Positions 9,917-18,811 of a stretch of DNA of 23,332 nucleotides are shown here, in pieces. Location of the stretch: positions 288,949-312,280 of the forward strand of contig CAUYUJ010008558.1 of assembly GCA_963575745.1 (NCBI GenBank), in the 5' to 3' direction. The notes under the pieces are model-generated. The model searched no databases. It saw only the letters and a program-made list of their open reading frames with translations, and was not told where the DNA came from. The translations under genes were made by a program, and so were the position numbers. The stretch comes from Prorocentrum cordatum (lineage: Eukaryota; Sar; Dinophyceae; Prorocentrales; Prorocentraceae). Within the stretch, counting starts at the first letter, position 1; the number at the start of each line of letters is the position of its first letter.

Positions 9917-10016
9917 CAGGCTTCACAAATACCCTTCAGAGGCCCCCGAGAGCCCTCCGACGAGACCCCAAGAGGCATCTATTGGGACTCTGGCCCAAAA
10001 CCGGGCACGGTGGCGG
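9917..10016. repeat. Direct repeat flanking the CCA array, copy 2
   Basis: This is the second copy of the block at 8414-8515. It lies just after the CCA array and before a GTCGTC-rich stretch (10020-10060). Confidence 0.85.
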
Positions 10017-10194
10017 AGCGTCGACGTCGTCGTCATCGTCGTCGCCGTCGTCCTCGTCGATGCACTCCGCCGCCGCCGCCCGCCGCCGCAGGCGCAGGCG
10101 CCGGTCCAGAAAAAACTCCCACCCCCCCTTCAATCCAGGGGGGGGTCCAGTTCCAAACCCCTCCCCTCCAAGCGACCGCAGAACGCGCTCTTTC

Positions 10195-10215
10195 ATACAT
10201 ACATATACATGTACA
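10195..10215. repeat. Short CATA repeat, right block
   Basis: A short (CATA)n run directly follows the right end of cassette 2, in the same orientation as the larger blocks to the left. Confidence 0.8.
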
Positions 10216-10331
10216 CAGTGCGTGGTGGACAAGTGCCGCCATTTGCCACTAAGTGGTGGAAAGCGTAACATGGTATAATGGACATGTTCCTGGCCCCGCA
10301 TAGCGGCATCGGTACATTTCCTCCTCTGAAC

Positions 10332-10770
10332 CTCGCGGATGTTCAGCTGGCTGTGGGACGGGAGCTCGCCGTCGCAGAGCTCCGCGCCGTCGGCCATGCC
10401 GTCGAAGAGCTCGTCGTACTCCGCCTCCTCGAACAGCCCCTTCCACCTGAGCGACGAAAAAGAAACGAGTCTTACCCGATATGGCATAGCGACCTTACGC
10501 GGCGGCTGACGCGGGCCGCCATCGTGGCACGCCACACACTGGAGACGAGGGCGCTTACGCGCGACCTAACGCGGGCAGCTTACGCGCCAATGTCGGCACA
10601 GTCCACCCCGATTTCTTCCGTCTCACCTCGCCAGCACCGTCTCCGCTGCTTCGCTGCCCATCTGGGTCGTCGGCCCCGCGCCGCGCTCCGGCAGGGACTG
10701 CGCCAGGATGGCCACCTTCAGGAGGCCGCCAACCGATCGACGCACACGCCCGCCCGGCCAAGCCAAGAGC
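10332..10770 (-). CDS. Fragment of an unidentified spliced host gene (two exons)
   Basis: On the minus strand, exon 1 (10770 or earlier down to 10627) reads through 'GGLLKVAILAQSLPERG' and ends in AETVLA plus two bases. A donor GAG|GTGAGA follows. The 180-nt intron (10626-10447) ends in a pyrimidine-rich 'tttctttttcgtcgctcag'. Joining restores the frame (AG+G gives Arg) into exon 2, beginning WKGLFEEAEYDELFDGMADG and continuing with acidic residues. Without splicing the frame stops at once at the donor (TGA). Exon 2 could end at a GAG|GTTCAG donor (10332) or stay open to 9936, through the end of cassette 2. I do not recognise the protein. The upstream acceptor at 10771 is only a guess, and no start codon is seen. 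Confidence 0.4.
10447..10626 (-). other. Putative 180-nt spliceosomal intron
   Basis: The intron begins GTGAGA and ends in a pyrimidine tract followed by CAG. Its removal joins two frames of natural composition in phase. Left unspliced, the exon 1 frame meets a stop at the donor itself. Confidence 0.45.
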
Positions 10771-10817
10771 CTGAGATCCCAGCTCTGCAGCTTTCACAGA
10801 AGGCGTTTCAAGGGGAA

Positions 10818-10970
10818 CTGGGACACACAAATAAATACACACAAATAAAAATATCCCCCATATTTTTCCATATTTTCTGGGTTTTTGTCTTCCCCACCAC
10901 TTCCCATATTTTCCTATATTTTCCTGGGGATCGACGATGAATTGTGTCTGTGTGTTTTTTTCCCTCCTGA
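10818..10970. mobile_element. MITE-like dispersed repeat, copy 1
   Basis: The block from 'ctgggacacaca' to 'tccctcctga' matches 22319-22478 in the same order. Shared parts are a leading GGGACACACA, an ATAAATA segment, a pyrimidine-rich middle with CCCATATTTTCC words, and a 19-base core 'gatgaattgtgtctgtgtg'. The start (GACACACA) and the end (TGTGTCTGTGTG) are imperfect inverted repeats. AT-rich content contrasts with the surroundings. No coding capacity is present. Confidence 0.6.
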
Positions 10971-11088
10971 GCGTTTTCGCCCGGGCTTGGGCCCTGGGAC
11001 CATCACGGATCGACCTGGCTCAAAAGACATGCCGCAGCACGACGGGTCCATCGTCCACCCTTGAGCCCTTCTCCTCTAGGGCTCCCAA

Positions 11089-11119
11089 CTTCGCGCTTCG
11101 CGCTCCGCGAAGCGCGAAG
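11089..11119. repeat. Perfect 14-bp stem palindrome
   Basis: The arms 'cttcgcgcttcgcg' (11089-11102) and 'cgcgaagcgcgaag' (11106-11119) are exact inverted copies around a 3-base loop, giving a very stable hairpin. It overlaps the first copy of the 32-bp direct repeat. Confidence 0.9.
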
Positions 11120-11231
11120 CGCGAATAACTTCGCGCTCTCGCGCCGCCCCCCCAAAGGGAGAAAAGGAGGACGAGGAGGAGGGGGAGGAGAAACGAGGAC
11201 CGCGAAGCGCGAAGCGCGAATAACTTCGCGC
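11105..11231. repeat. 32-bp exact direct repeat with internal hairpin
   Basis: Identical 32-base copies lie at 11105-11136 and 11200-11231, 95 bases apart. Each ends in GCGCGAA-TAAC-TTCGCGC, a perfect 7-bp stem with a TAAC loop. The spacer is a GGA-rich purine tract, which on the minus strand is a pyrimidine tract. This resembles a recent insertion bounded by direct repeats. Confidence 0.85.
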
Positions 11232-11239
11232 CCTCGGGG

Positions 11240-11991
11240 GAGCCCTTGTTTCCTGACAAGAGCTTCGAAGAGCTTCCTGCCATGGGACTGGGCCGCGGTG
11301 CAGCACTACTGCACAGAGCCACTACGCCAAGGTGCCTCAGATCTCGGCCTGCCAATATTTCTGACGTGTGTGGCCGGTTTGATGCATCGGCCTGCCCCGG
11401 GGCCCCTGTCGTGCCTTTTTCTTGCGCTGCTGCCATTGTTTCGAGGCGTCGGATCTCAAGGAGGAGGGCGTCTGCGCCGAGCCGATCCTGGGCCCGGGGT
11501 TGGCCTGGCCAGGGCAGGCGCTGGTGTGCAGTTCGCGCCCTCCCGCGGAGGTGCCCGCCTCACCACTTTCTTGTCCTGGAATCGACGAGTGTGCAGCGCA
11601 AAACGCGTGCTGCCAGCACGGCCCTCCGTGGGGCCTCTGAGGCAAATGGTTGCGGAGGCGAGGAAGCGCTGTTGCAAGCCCTTCCCTCCGTGCTGCACTG
11701 CGTGTGCTCGCCTCACCGTTTGCCCATGGACCCCTCAAAGGGCTGGAGCTGACCAGAGTTCCAGCCGCGCCGACGAGACGTCTCCCAGAGTCCCGAACGA
11801 GAATGAGAGACACGCTCCGTAGAGATTGTTTCTTATCTTTTCCAGTAGCAGTCGCGTTAACCGGGGTGGGAGCGGGTTCGGGCCCCAGGTAATCACAACG
11901 CTTGGGCGGGGTGGGGCACGTCGGGGCGGGGGTGCGCTGCGATCGCACAGTACGCGCGCGAGCACCAGCGCGCGAGCACCAGCACGTACCC

Positions 11992-11993
<2 letters not shown>
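11240..11993. other. Unique region, no confident gene
   Basis: Open frames overlap on both strands here. On the minus strand, 11020-11436 and 11337-11716 have reasonably natural composition, and on the plus strand 11246-11752 does. None shows a domain or a convincing splice pair. An exon could be hidden here, but I cannot choose a strand. Confidence 0.4.

Positions 11994-12066
<73 letters not shown>
11994..12066. repeat. (CA)36 microsatellite
   Basis: An uninterrupted CA dinucleotide run of 73 bases, preceded by a duplicated 'gcgcgagcaccag' word at 11957-11982. Confidence 0.97.
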
Positions 12067-12068
<2 letters not shown>

Positions 12069-12165
12069 CCGTTACCGTTTCCCGGGGGGGCGGGCAACGA
12101 CGATTACGCGCCAGAACATAGAAAACACATCATAACCTTTCGCCAGCGATCATCGCGGCCCTTCC

Positions 12166-12350
12166 TCACGAGCGACGATCATGTAGATATCCGTGCCCTC
12201 GCGGTCGGTCTGGGCACTGAGGCGCGACCCCAGGGGACGCGATCACGTGGAAGTCCGCCCCGCGCGGGGCATCCGCGCACAGCCGCCCCAGGTCCACGCG
12301 GTCGCCGGGCGCGGCGTCCAGGGCGCGAGGCCGAGGAAAATATATAGCCC
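12166..12350 (-). CDS. Weak exon candidate, unidentified
   Basis: A minus-strand frame reads 'ALDAAPGDRVDLGRLCADAP' then RGADFHVIAS, with natural residue balance. In its second half another frame looks better (TDREGTDIYMIVAREEGPR before a TGA). A single frame change near 12230 would join them. That suggests either a decayed exon or chance. No domain is recognised, and I see no clear acceptor upstream. Confidence 0.2.
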
Positions 12351-12570
12351 GCAAGCGAATCGAAGAAGAAACAACACACAAACGTAAAACTGTCGGAGAT
12401 GCGCGCAGATGCCTTGCATCGGCTCTGAAGTCCCCTGCCTGGCGCGCGGGCCACCCGCAGATGGCAGCGCTGGAGGCGCCGCCAGGGGGCCCCGGCGCCA
12501 ACCCAGGAATCCGTGCGGACCTCCGAAAGCCGAGAGCGTATGATTGGATAGGTCTGCTGCTTCGGGCGAC

Positions 12571-12874
12571 TCCTTTTCCTCCTCCTCCTCCTCCTCCTCA
12601 TGCTCCTCCTCCTCCTCCTCCTCCTCCTCCTCCTCCTCCTCCTCCTCCTCCTCTTTTCCTCCTCCTCTTCCTCCTCCTTTCCTCCTCCTCCTCCTCCTCC
12701 TCCCTCCTCCTCCTCCTCCTCCTCCTCCTCCTCCTCCTCCTCCTCCTCCTCCTCCTCCTCCTCCTCTTTTCTCCTCCTCTTCCTCTCCTTTTCCTCCTCC
12801 TCCTCCTCCTCCTCCTCCCTCCTCCTCCTCCTCCTCCTCCTCCTCCTCCGCCTCCTCCTCCTTCGTCCTCCTCC
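12571..12874. repeat. (CCT)n microsatellite
   Basis: About 300 bases of CCT broken by short TTTT and CTTTC interruptions. It encodes Pro, Leu or Ser runs on plus and Glu, Gly or Arg runs on minus. A long minus frame (12243-13364) contains a poly-Glu stretch made by this tract. Whether it is translated cannot be judged. Confidence 0.95.
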
Positions 12875-13462
12875 CGAGCCTTGGACGCGGTGAGGCCCGA
12901 GGGGTCCCTGCCGCACCGCCAGAGGAAGATCCACATCTCCACCGCTGCCAGAGCCCTGCCGCACATGGGGGATCTCCCCGTGGAGCGGCGGACGCGGACG
13001 CCCGTGTCGGCCGAAGGGGGAGATGGCGTGGCGAGGCAGCTCTCGGGATCCACCAAAAACGGGGGGTGACCCCGAGGGGAAGCATGATTTCGATCCGCTG
13101 GTGCACCGAACTGCCGCAAACAGTTGCCCCCCGCATACCCCACCGACCGGCTACGATCGGGAGCTGCCATCGGCTGGGATGCATTTGGTTTGGGCGGTTC
13201 GGTACAAAAACCGATCGAGCTATATCTCTCTCTGATACGTTTCCCAAAAGGGACGCCAGCGGAAGGGACTCCTGAGACCGCGGCGTTGCATGTGAGACCT
13301 CGAGAAGTGCAAGCGAAAGCGTCGCGCAGCGACCTTGTGGGCGAAGCCGAACGAACTTGGTCAATCGGCACCGCCCGTCTCAAAGCCCCTTTCCCGGTGG
13401 TCCTTGTTGGAACCACATGACTATCTTTCCCTTGCACGGTTTCCCCCGGGGCCGTAGGCGAC
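12875..13462. other. Unique region, no confident gene
   Basis: A plus-strand frame at 13124-13420 (98 codons) has natural composition (SVQKPIELYLSLIRF, then a Glu/Arg-rich part). A minus frame across 12900-13300 is also open. No motif or splice evidence separates them. Confidence 0.35.
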
Positions 13463-13620
13463 CAGAGGAGGAGGAGGAAGAGGAGGAGGAGGAGGAGGAG
13501 GAGGAGACGGTGGAGGAGGGGGAGGGAGAGGAGGAGATGGAGGAGGAGGAGGAGGAGGAGGAGGAGGAGGAGAAGGGGAAAGAGGAGGAGTAGGAGGAGG
13601 AGGGGGTGGAGGAGGAGGGG
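13463..13620. repeat. (GAG)n microsatellite bordering the LINE 3' side
   Basis: About 155 bases of GAG/GGA. On the LINE-coding minus strand it reads (CTC)n and follows the end of the element. It could be the element's 3' tail or part of the insertion target. GAG-rich sequence also lies past the other end (20592-20655). Confidence 0.9.
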
Positions 13621-13674
13621 GCTTATCCAGGCGCGGCTGAAAGCGTGCAAGCGGGGCTTGCTACGCAGACAGAC

Positions 13675-14110
13675 TCAGGGGAGAGCCTGACAAGAAAAAC
13701 CTCGGGCACATCGCACACGGGAGTGCCGCACGAGGAAGGGGCATGAGGCTAGCCCAAGGCCCCCGCAGGTGGCGTCGAGGACATACTCGCCGAATGGGCG
13801 AGGCCTCAGCTGCCCCTGCACAGACGACAGCAGCGGCTGCCCAGTACGAGGGCGCAAGCCCTCCCAGAGACGGTCTAAACTAGTGCGCGTTTCGGGGGGC
13901 ACTCCACCGTGGCAAGTGAGCGCCAGGAGCTGCGCATTCTCGCTGGAGCGCGCACCACAGCGGGCGCAGATGACGAACTGGCCAACGTGCCAGACGCGGC
14001 GGCCCTTGCAGGGGCGCACACGGCTGGGATGAAGGCGCCCCGTTGCCGAGCGACGCGGAAGCACCTGGCGCACCTGAAGCCCGCGGGAGACGGCACGGGC
14101 AAGGGGGCAT
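13675..14110 (-). pseudogene. C-terminal Cys/His knuckle of the LINE
   Basis: One minus frame reads FRCARCFRVARQRG. It then shifts near 14050 to a frame with WHVGQFVICARCGARSSENA and LTCHGGVPPETRTSLDRLWE. The pattern H-x6-C-x2-C-x14-C, with a downstream GLRP, resembles the zinc-knuckle tail of dinoflagellate LINE proteins. It probably binds nucleic acid. The frame ends at a stop at 13675, which may be close to the original C-terminus. Confidence 0.6.
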
Positions 14111-14329
14111 CAGGGGGCGGCCCCGTGTCCGCCGTGAGGGCTGGCGTCGGCCCCCGTCGCTTGGCCCGCCGCAGCTGTCCGCGGCGCAGCCTGCTGCGAC
14201 TTGGGGCCGACAGGCTGCATTGTCCCGGCAAGGAACTTGGCCACGATGGCGACCAGCTTAAAGGAGCGCTGCACACGCCGGCCGGCCCCGGCATCCTTGG
14301 GATGGAGGGGGGCGCCCACGCGGGCGCCA

Positions 14330-14927
14330 GCATCAGCGCGGCGGTTCCCCCACCTCGCGACAGCACCCAGCTCCTGCACGTCCTCGCGAGGCGGCGGGCA
14401 TGGCCTTTTCACCTTCCGCGCTCCCCCCCCCAAGGTCGCCCGCGCGACCCCATATCTGAGACCGCGCGTCAGCGCCCTCGCACATGGCGCCCGCGGTCTC
14501 GACACGGCCACGCTGGAAGCTTGAGACCACCCAATCGCAGTACGAATGGTAGCGAAAGGGGCCCAGCCCAGCGCGCGCGAGATACATGAGCAGGCCATGC
14601 GCCTCGGCCAGGTCCGACGTGCGGGCCAGGCAGCAGACCGCACAGGGACGCCACGAGGCCCCCACTGTCGTAGACCTGCGCGACACACCAGCCCGCGCGC
14701 AGGAGACACATGTCGCCCTGTACGAGCGACACGCACGAGCCGTCGCCGAAGGCCTCGCCTTCGAAATGGCCGCCCAGCGGACGCACGAGCCAGCGGACGA
14801 GTAGGGAGGGGGAGGGGCCGATCACCCAGGGCCGAGGGTCGGGGACAAGGCCTCGCCTCCAAAGGGCCCAGTCGGGGCGCTCACGAAGGCCCTCACGGAC
14901 ACAGGGGGGGAGGTCATAGCCCCGCAC
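14330..14927 (-). pseudogene. RNase H domain of the LINE, broken over three frames
   Basis: Four acidic landmarks of RNase H are present but lie in three different frames. The first is FGDGS at 14736-14747, followed by LLRAGWCVAQV. The second and third are in the next frame: AEAHGLLMYLARAG (Glu at about 14605) and YHSYCDWVVSSFQRG (Asp at about 14536). The fourth is in a third frame: REDVQELGAVARWGNRRADA (GNxxAD at about 14349). The enzyme would remove RNA from the RNA/DNA hybrid. Frame changes lie near 14660 and 14470. Upstream, 'RERPDWALWRRGLVPDP' matches the stretch that precedes RNase H. Confidence 0.75.
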
Positions 14928-14960
14928 ATACTGCCAGGTGGCCGAGCACTCACCCGCAAT

Positions 14961-15500
14961 CTAAGCGGCGAGGGCGCCAGGACAACAGCCACACAGGGGG
15001 CGCGACGGATCGGTCGTCAGACCGTGCTTGTACTCGCGAGCCCGCTCCCAAATGCCATTCGCTGCAATCGCTCGGAGACTGGCCTGATGCTGGATGCCCC
15101 AGTCAGGCCCGCACGCTCCAGTGCACAGCTTGCGGGTGGGTGACAAGTGCGGCCTATGTAAGAGGCTCGACATGTAGTCGCAGCCCTGGCGGGCACGATC
15201 CATCAGCCAACCATCGATCGCGAGGCGAGCAACGCGCAGCACAGAGCGAGGGCACATACTAGTGGCATCAATGTTATAATCATCCTGAGTTAAAAAGCAT
15301 GCACACTCCTGGTCCGAGCCTCCAACCCATGCGACGGCAGCTGGCGACGGCGGCCGAAATCGGACCTTTGACCAGGGGCCAGTCGCTTTTGGAGGGGTCG
15401 GCCATGAAAGCGGCCTCAGAGGCAAACATCAGCCGAGCAATCGAATCCCGAGGTGCCCACGAGGACCAAATCGCCGGGGCAAGCATGTGAATGGGCCCCG
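14961..15500 (-). pseudogene. LINE connection region between RT and RNase H
   Basis: One minus frame (of 16299-15280) gives HMLAPAIWSSWAPRDSIARL, then VKGPISAAVASCRRMGWRLG. From about 15300 another frame continues with DDYNIDATSMCPRSVLRVAR and ends near 14961. Trp-rich helices followed by a GP...LGW motif are what I expect after RT in this LINE type. At least one frame change lies at about 15300. Confidence 0.6.
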
Positions 15501-15714
15501 CAGCGCAAGCGCAAGCGGGCCCCACGGCCCACGAAGAGGCGGGGGAGAGGTGGAGGTCGACATCGAGGGAGCGACGGGCTGGGCTTCGTGCACATGCAAG
15601 GCGGAGTGCGCTGCACGTCTCATCGGTTCGATCCCGCCCCAATCCCTCCCCGTCACCCCCGCGCCCCAGGTGCCCGCTGGGGTCAGTCCGAGGCAGACGC
15701 GCTGGCGCGTTGGG

Positions 15715-16680
15715 CCGCGTGGAGCACGGATCACACGAATGCGCGCAGCACGGCGCAGCACGGTAGCAGCGCGCTTGGCCCGCGCGCTCACTCCAGCCCG
15801 GCGCCCGCTGTCGAAATCCATGCCCAGGCTGCGCGCCGAGATCCTGAACTTGCCGCGGAGGTGGCGGCGTCGCCGCATGACCTCGCGGCCGCAGGCAGAC
15901 ATGTTGGCCAGCAGCACGCCCTCGCCGTCGTTGACGACAAGCCCGTCCGCCGTCAGGGCGCCCCGAATCCGTCTGTAGGCCGAACTGACGTTCGCCGCCA
16001 CCAGCCCGGGGTGCCCGAGCTTGCCGAGCTGGATGTCGCCCACGGTGTCCCCCGGGCCCACGGCACCGAGGGCCGCCATCTCGTCGAGCCGCGGCACGAG
16101 GAATATGCGCATGCAGAGGTCCGCGAAGCTGCAGCCTGCCACCACGCCCCGCTGCGGGACGCACCAGCCCATCGCCGCGCCGTCCACGGCGACGAACCTC
16201 GGCAAGGCGTAGAGTCTGATGAGTAGCCGCATCAGCATCACGTCGAAGCCCAGCGCGCGGGCTCGGACGACCAGCAGCGCCCACGGGACGTGCCCGCACG
16301 CCTTGGAGAGGTCCATGAGCACGGAGCAGGCCGCCTGCTTGCGGTGAGTCGCGACCTCAGCACTGGCCGCCAGGATCCACACGCACGTCTCGCAGCTGCG
16401 ACCCGACGCGCCGTGGATGTAGTCCCGCCGGTGGGCGCTGGCCCAGCGTGCGCCGACTGCACCGCGCGCCCAGCGTGCGAAAGGGCGCAGCACTCCCGCG
16501 AAGAGCCCGATGGTACGGACTCCCGACTCGGCCTTTGGGACCAGCGCCATCTGCAGCACCGCCAGCGTCTTGGGAGACATAGCCGAGGGTCAGCATGCGC
16601 CCCCAGGCGGTGGCGAAGGCCTCCAGCGCGCCGTCGGACAGGAAGGTGGCGTGCCGAGCGTTGAACGCATCACCTCCCAA
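15715..16680 (-). pseudogene. Reverse transcriptase domain of the LINE, inactive
   Basis: The segment opens with GGDAFNARHATFLSD (16680 frame), the region before RT motif 1. Near 16560 it shifts to a frame with ALVPKAESGVRTIGLF. It continues with motif A (VLMDLSKACGHVPW, Asp codon 16311-16313), motif B (GVVAGCSFAD, about 16148) and motif C. Motif C reads TVGDIQLG where a YVDD-like tetrad is expected, so the first catalytic Asp is Gly (GGC, plus strand 16038-16040). A KRAATVLRRAARIRV helix follows. The enzyme copied element RNA into DNA at the nick. This copy cannot do so. Confidence 0.85.
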
Positions 16681-17619
16681 CCCCGTGATGCGCGGGAGTG
16701 GCCCACCTTGCGCAGCTCGTCGGGCGTCGGCAGCGGAGGGCCGTCGCCCAACGCCACCGCCCAGCAGACAGCGCCCAGCCTACCACCCTCGCCCCGCAGG
16801 ACGCGCCACGGGCGGGCGGCCGCGGCGGCCGCCTCCTGCACAGCCTGCAGGCCCACCGCGGGCGACCGACGGGCAGCTGCCCACGGGGCGGGCTCGCGGA
16901 TCCAACGAAAAGCCCTGCGAGGGCCCACGGCGGCAGTGGCGTCGCGCGCCCAGTCGAGCCAGGACCTGCAACGCCCGTGCGACGCGCGCCCCGCCGCCGA
17001 CAAGGCCTGTCGTCGAAGCAGGGCCAGCAGCTCATCACATTCATCATCCAGAATACGGCGCAGACGCCTCGCCTGCCGCCGCCAGGCGCGCCACGCCGCA
17101 GGTTCGCCGCCAGGGGCGGGCGGCTTGAAGCGCAGGGGCTTCACCTGCAGGCGCCACGCATGGGCGGCCTGCCCTGCCGCCTGCAGCAGCCGCCACTCCT
17201 GCGCCCGATCGCCCAGCCAAGCCCAATGTGCATCCGAGGGGTCTGGCTTAGCCGTGGGCTGCCAGCTGCTGGAGCGGTGGCGGCCCAACTGGGTCTGGAC
17301 AAGGCGCAGACCCTCGATCCTGCCGCGCAACCCGCTTACCTCGCGGGTGCCAGCCAGGTCGAAGTGCCGCAGCAGCCCGTCTTCGCATGTGTCCACGACC
17401 CTGCCACAGGCTGCCTCCAAGCCTGCTGCCGCGGTCACCGTGGCCAGGTCGCCGCGCACGTCGGCCCAGTCAGGGCCTGGAAGCCGAGGCCCAAACAAGG
17501 CCTGGGATGGGAAAGCCCGGGCCCTATGCACGCGCGTCGCCAGGCCGCCTGGCTTCGGCGCGGCCAGCTGCAGCAGCACTGCACGGCGCGCCCGCGCATC
17601 GAAGCGGTCGCAACGGCTG
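16681..17619 (-). pseudogene. LINE linker between endonuclease and RT
   Basis: This continues the long minus frame that is open from 18389 to 16590. It contains a Trp- and Arg-rich helical region (DPSDAHWAWLGDRAQEWRLL, then RRQARRLRRILDDECDELLA) like the region that precedes RT in this type of LINE. It ends with PTPDELRKVG near 16700, after which the sense moves to another frame at about 16680. No catalytic motif is expected here. Confidence 0.65.
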
Positions 17620-18334
17620 GCGCCCTTGATGGGCGCGTCCGCCTCCACGCAAAAGTAGTCCAGCTCCCTCGCACATGTAGCCGCGATGCACGCGGCCTCC
17701 CCCGAACAGGCCAGGCGCGCGCCAAGCGCGGGGAGCAGGTGGGCCTCGCCCACGACCTCGGGCAGCATATTCCAATCGGCCCCCACGACAAAGGGGCGGT
17801 GCATGGCCCTGACGACCGAGCCCATATTGGCAAGCAGGTCGAGGTTGAAGTCGTTGAAGTCATGGTTGGTGTGGAAATATGCCGAGATCAGCAAGGCGCC
17901 CGCAGTCGAACCCAACGATGTCATCCAAAAACCCAAGCGGGCAGAACCACGAACCGAAGTGCGGTCATCACTGAATTCGGCGCGCTTCATGCGCACCCGC
18001 GGCGCACCATAATTCAATGCCCCGGGGATACCCCACCTTTGTCCGTCGCAATCGCGGGGGCGAGGTCGGCCACCCACCCCGCTCGCTTGGCTGCTCGAGC
18101 GACTGCTGCCAGCCGCACGTCGTCGAACAGGCGATGCACCTGGATGAGGATGGCCTGCGCCTCGTCGCCGACGTTGCCCTGCTCTAGCTGTGCCAGGCAG
18201 GCGCCCCAGCACGCGGCATTCACCGCCATGGCGACCAGGGCGTCGCCATCGCCCTTGTGGCTGCGCGGCCGCAGAAATGCCGACTGCCTCGGCCCAGCGC
18301 CCACCGCTGCTGGGCAGTCGGGCCCGCGCCTCAC
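17620..18334 (-). pseudogene. EEP (AP-like) endonuclease domain of the LINE, inactive
   Basis: The first part (frame of 18334-18014) begins with NAACWGACLAQLEQ at 18220, the Asn strand of EEP nucleases. It continues to LIQVHRL, where the family has LQE(H): the metal-binding Glu is Val (codon at 18137-18139). Near 18020 the coding sense passes to another frame (FWMTSLGSTAGALLISAYFH, then FVVGADWNMLPE at about 17777, equivalent to the GDxN motif, then LDYFCV). This enzyme nicks target DNA to prime reverse transcription. Glu loss plus the frameshift would abolish it. I do not see a clear final SDH motif. Confidence 0.75.
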
Positions 18335-18506
18335 GCAGAGGGGCTCGCCGACCGACGGGTCCGCGCCTCAGGGAGGGGCGCTCCGTCACCCAAGGCGTTG
18401 GCTACCTCTGGGCTGTCGGGCCCACGCCTCACGTAGTCGGACGCGCCGACCGACGGGCCCACGCCCCCCGTTGGGAGGGACTCACCGTCACCCAGGGTAG
18501 CCGAGG
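18311..18506 (-). repeat. 98-bp tandem duplication upstream of the endonuclease
   Basis: Two units start at 18311 and 18409, each with 'tgggc(a/t)gtcgggccc', 'cgccgaccgacggg' and 'cgtcaccca'. A 98-bp period shifts frame between copies. Either one copy has lost or gained a base, or the duplication itself helped break the reading frame just before the endonuclease. Confidence 0.8.
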
Positions 18507-18570
18507 GCCCAGCGCAGCGCCCAGCAGCCGACGCCCCCTGCCCAGCACCTCCCTTCTGGAGGCCGACCTC

Positions 18571-18660
18571 CCGAGGCGGCTCATCCTCCAAAGAGGGCCG
18601 CGCGCTGCGGGAACCCCGAGGCGGCTCGACCTCCGAAGAGGGCCACGCGCTGCGGGGATG
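18571..18660 (-). repeat. 45-bp tandem duplication in the LINE linker
   Basis: Copies starting at 18571 and 18616 share 'ccgaggcggctc', 'cctcc(a/g)aagagggcc' and 'cgcgctgcggg'. At 45 bp the period keeps frame. One minus frame reads it as two 15-residue repeats (PSSEVEPPRG, then PSLEDEPPRE). Confidence 0.85.
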
Positions 18661-18811
18661 AGAAGGCGGGCAGGGGCCTGCCCAAGCAGATGCCGACGAG
18701 CGGGACGCTGACACAGAAGAGCTCGCACATGGCCCTGACCCTCTTCGTTGCCCCCCTCGCACTGACAGCTGGCGAGGGGGGCAGAGGGGGGGCGACCTCG
18801 TGGGTAGATGG

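Larger units (their letters stand above)
8094..10194. mobile_element. Candidate inverted-end cassette 2, inside the CATA microsatellite
   Basis: The left end 'gagagagcgagtttcacggg' (8094) and the minus-strand reading of the right end, 'gaaagagcgcgttctgcggt' (from 10194), resemble each other and both ends of cassette 1. CATA repeats flank both sides (8070-8093 and 10195 onward). The interior holds a duplicated GGCGCC block, two diverged direct repeats (8414-8515 and 9917-10016) and a 1.36-kb CCA array between them. No coding capacity for mobility is seen. Its status as an element is inferred from the paired ends and the resemblance to cassette 1. Confidence 0.35.

Noticed and set aside
11015-11035. 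Possible relict dinoflagellate spliced leader (TGGCTCAA)
   Set aside because: Only eight bases agree with the 3' part of the leader. The remainder does not match, so it is likely chance.
12243-13364. 373-codon minus frame with a poly-Glu stretch
   Set aside because: The (CCT)n tract creates the Glu run. The rest lacks motifs, and other frames are equally open.
16510-18500. Long plus-strand frames (382 and 600 codons) antisense to the LINE
   Set aside because: They are shadows of the GC-rich minus-strand LINE coding region. The minus strand carries the recognisable motifs.
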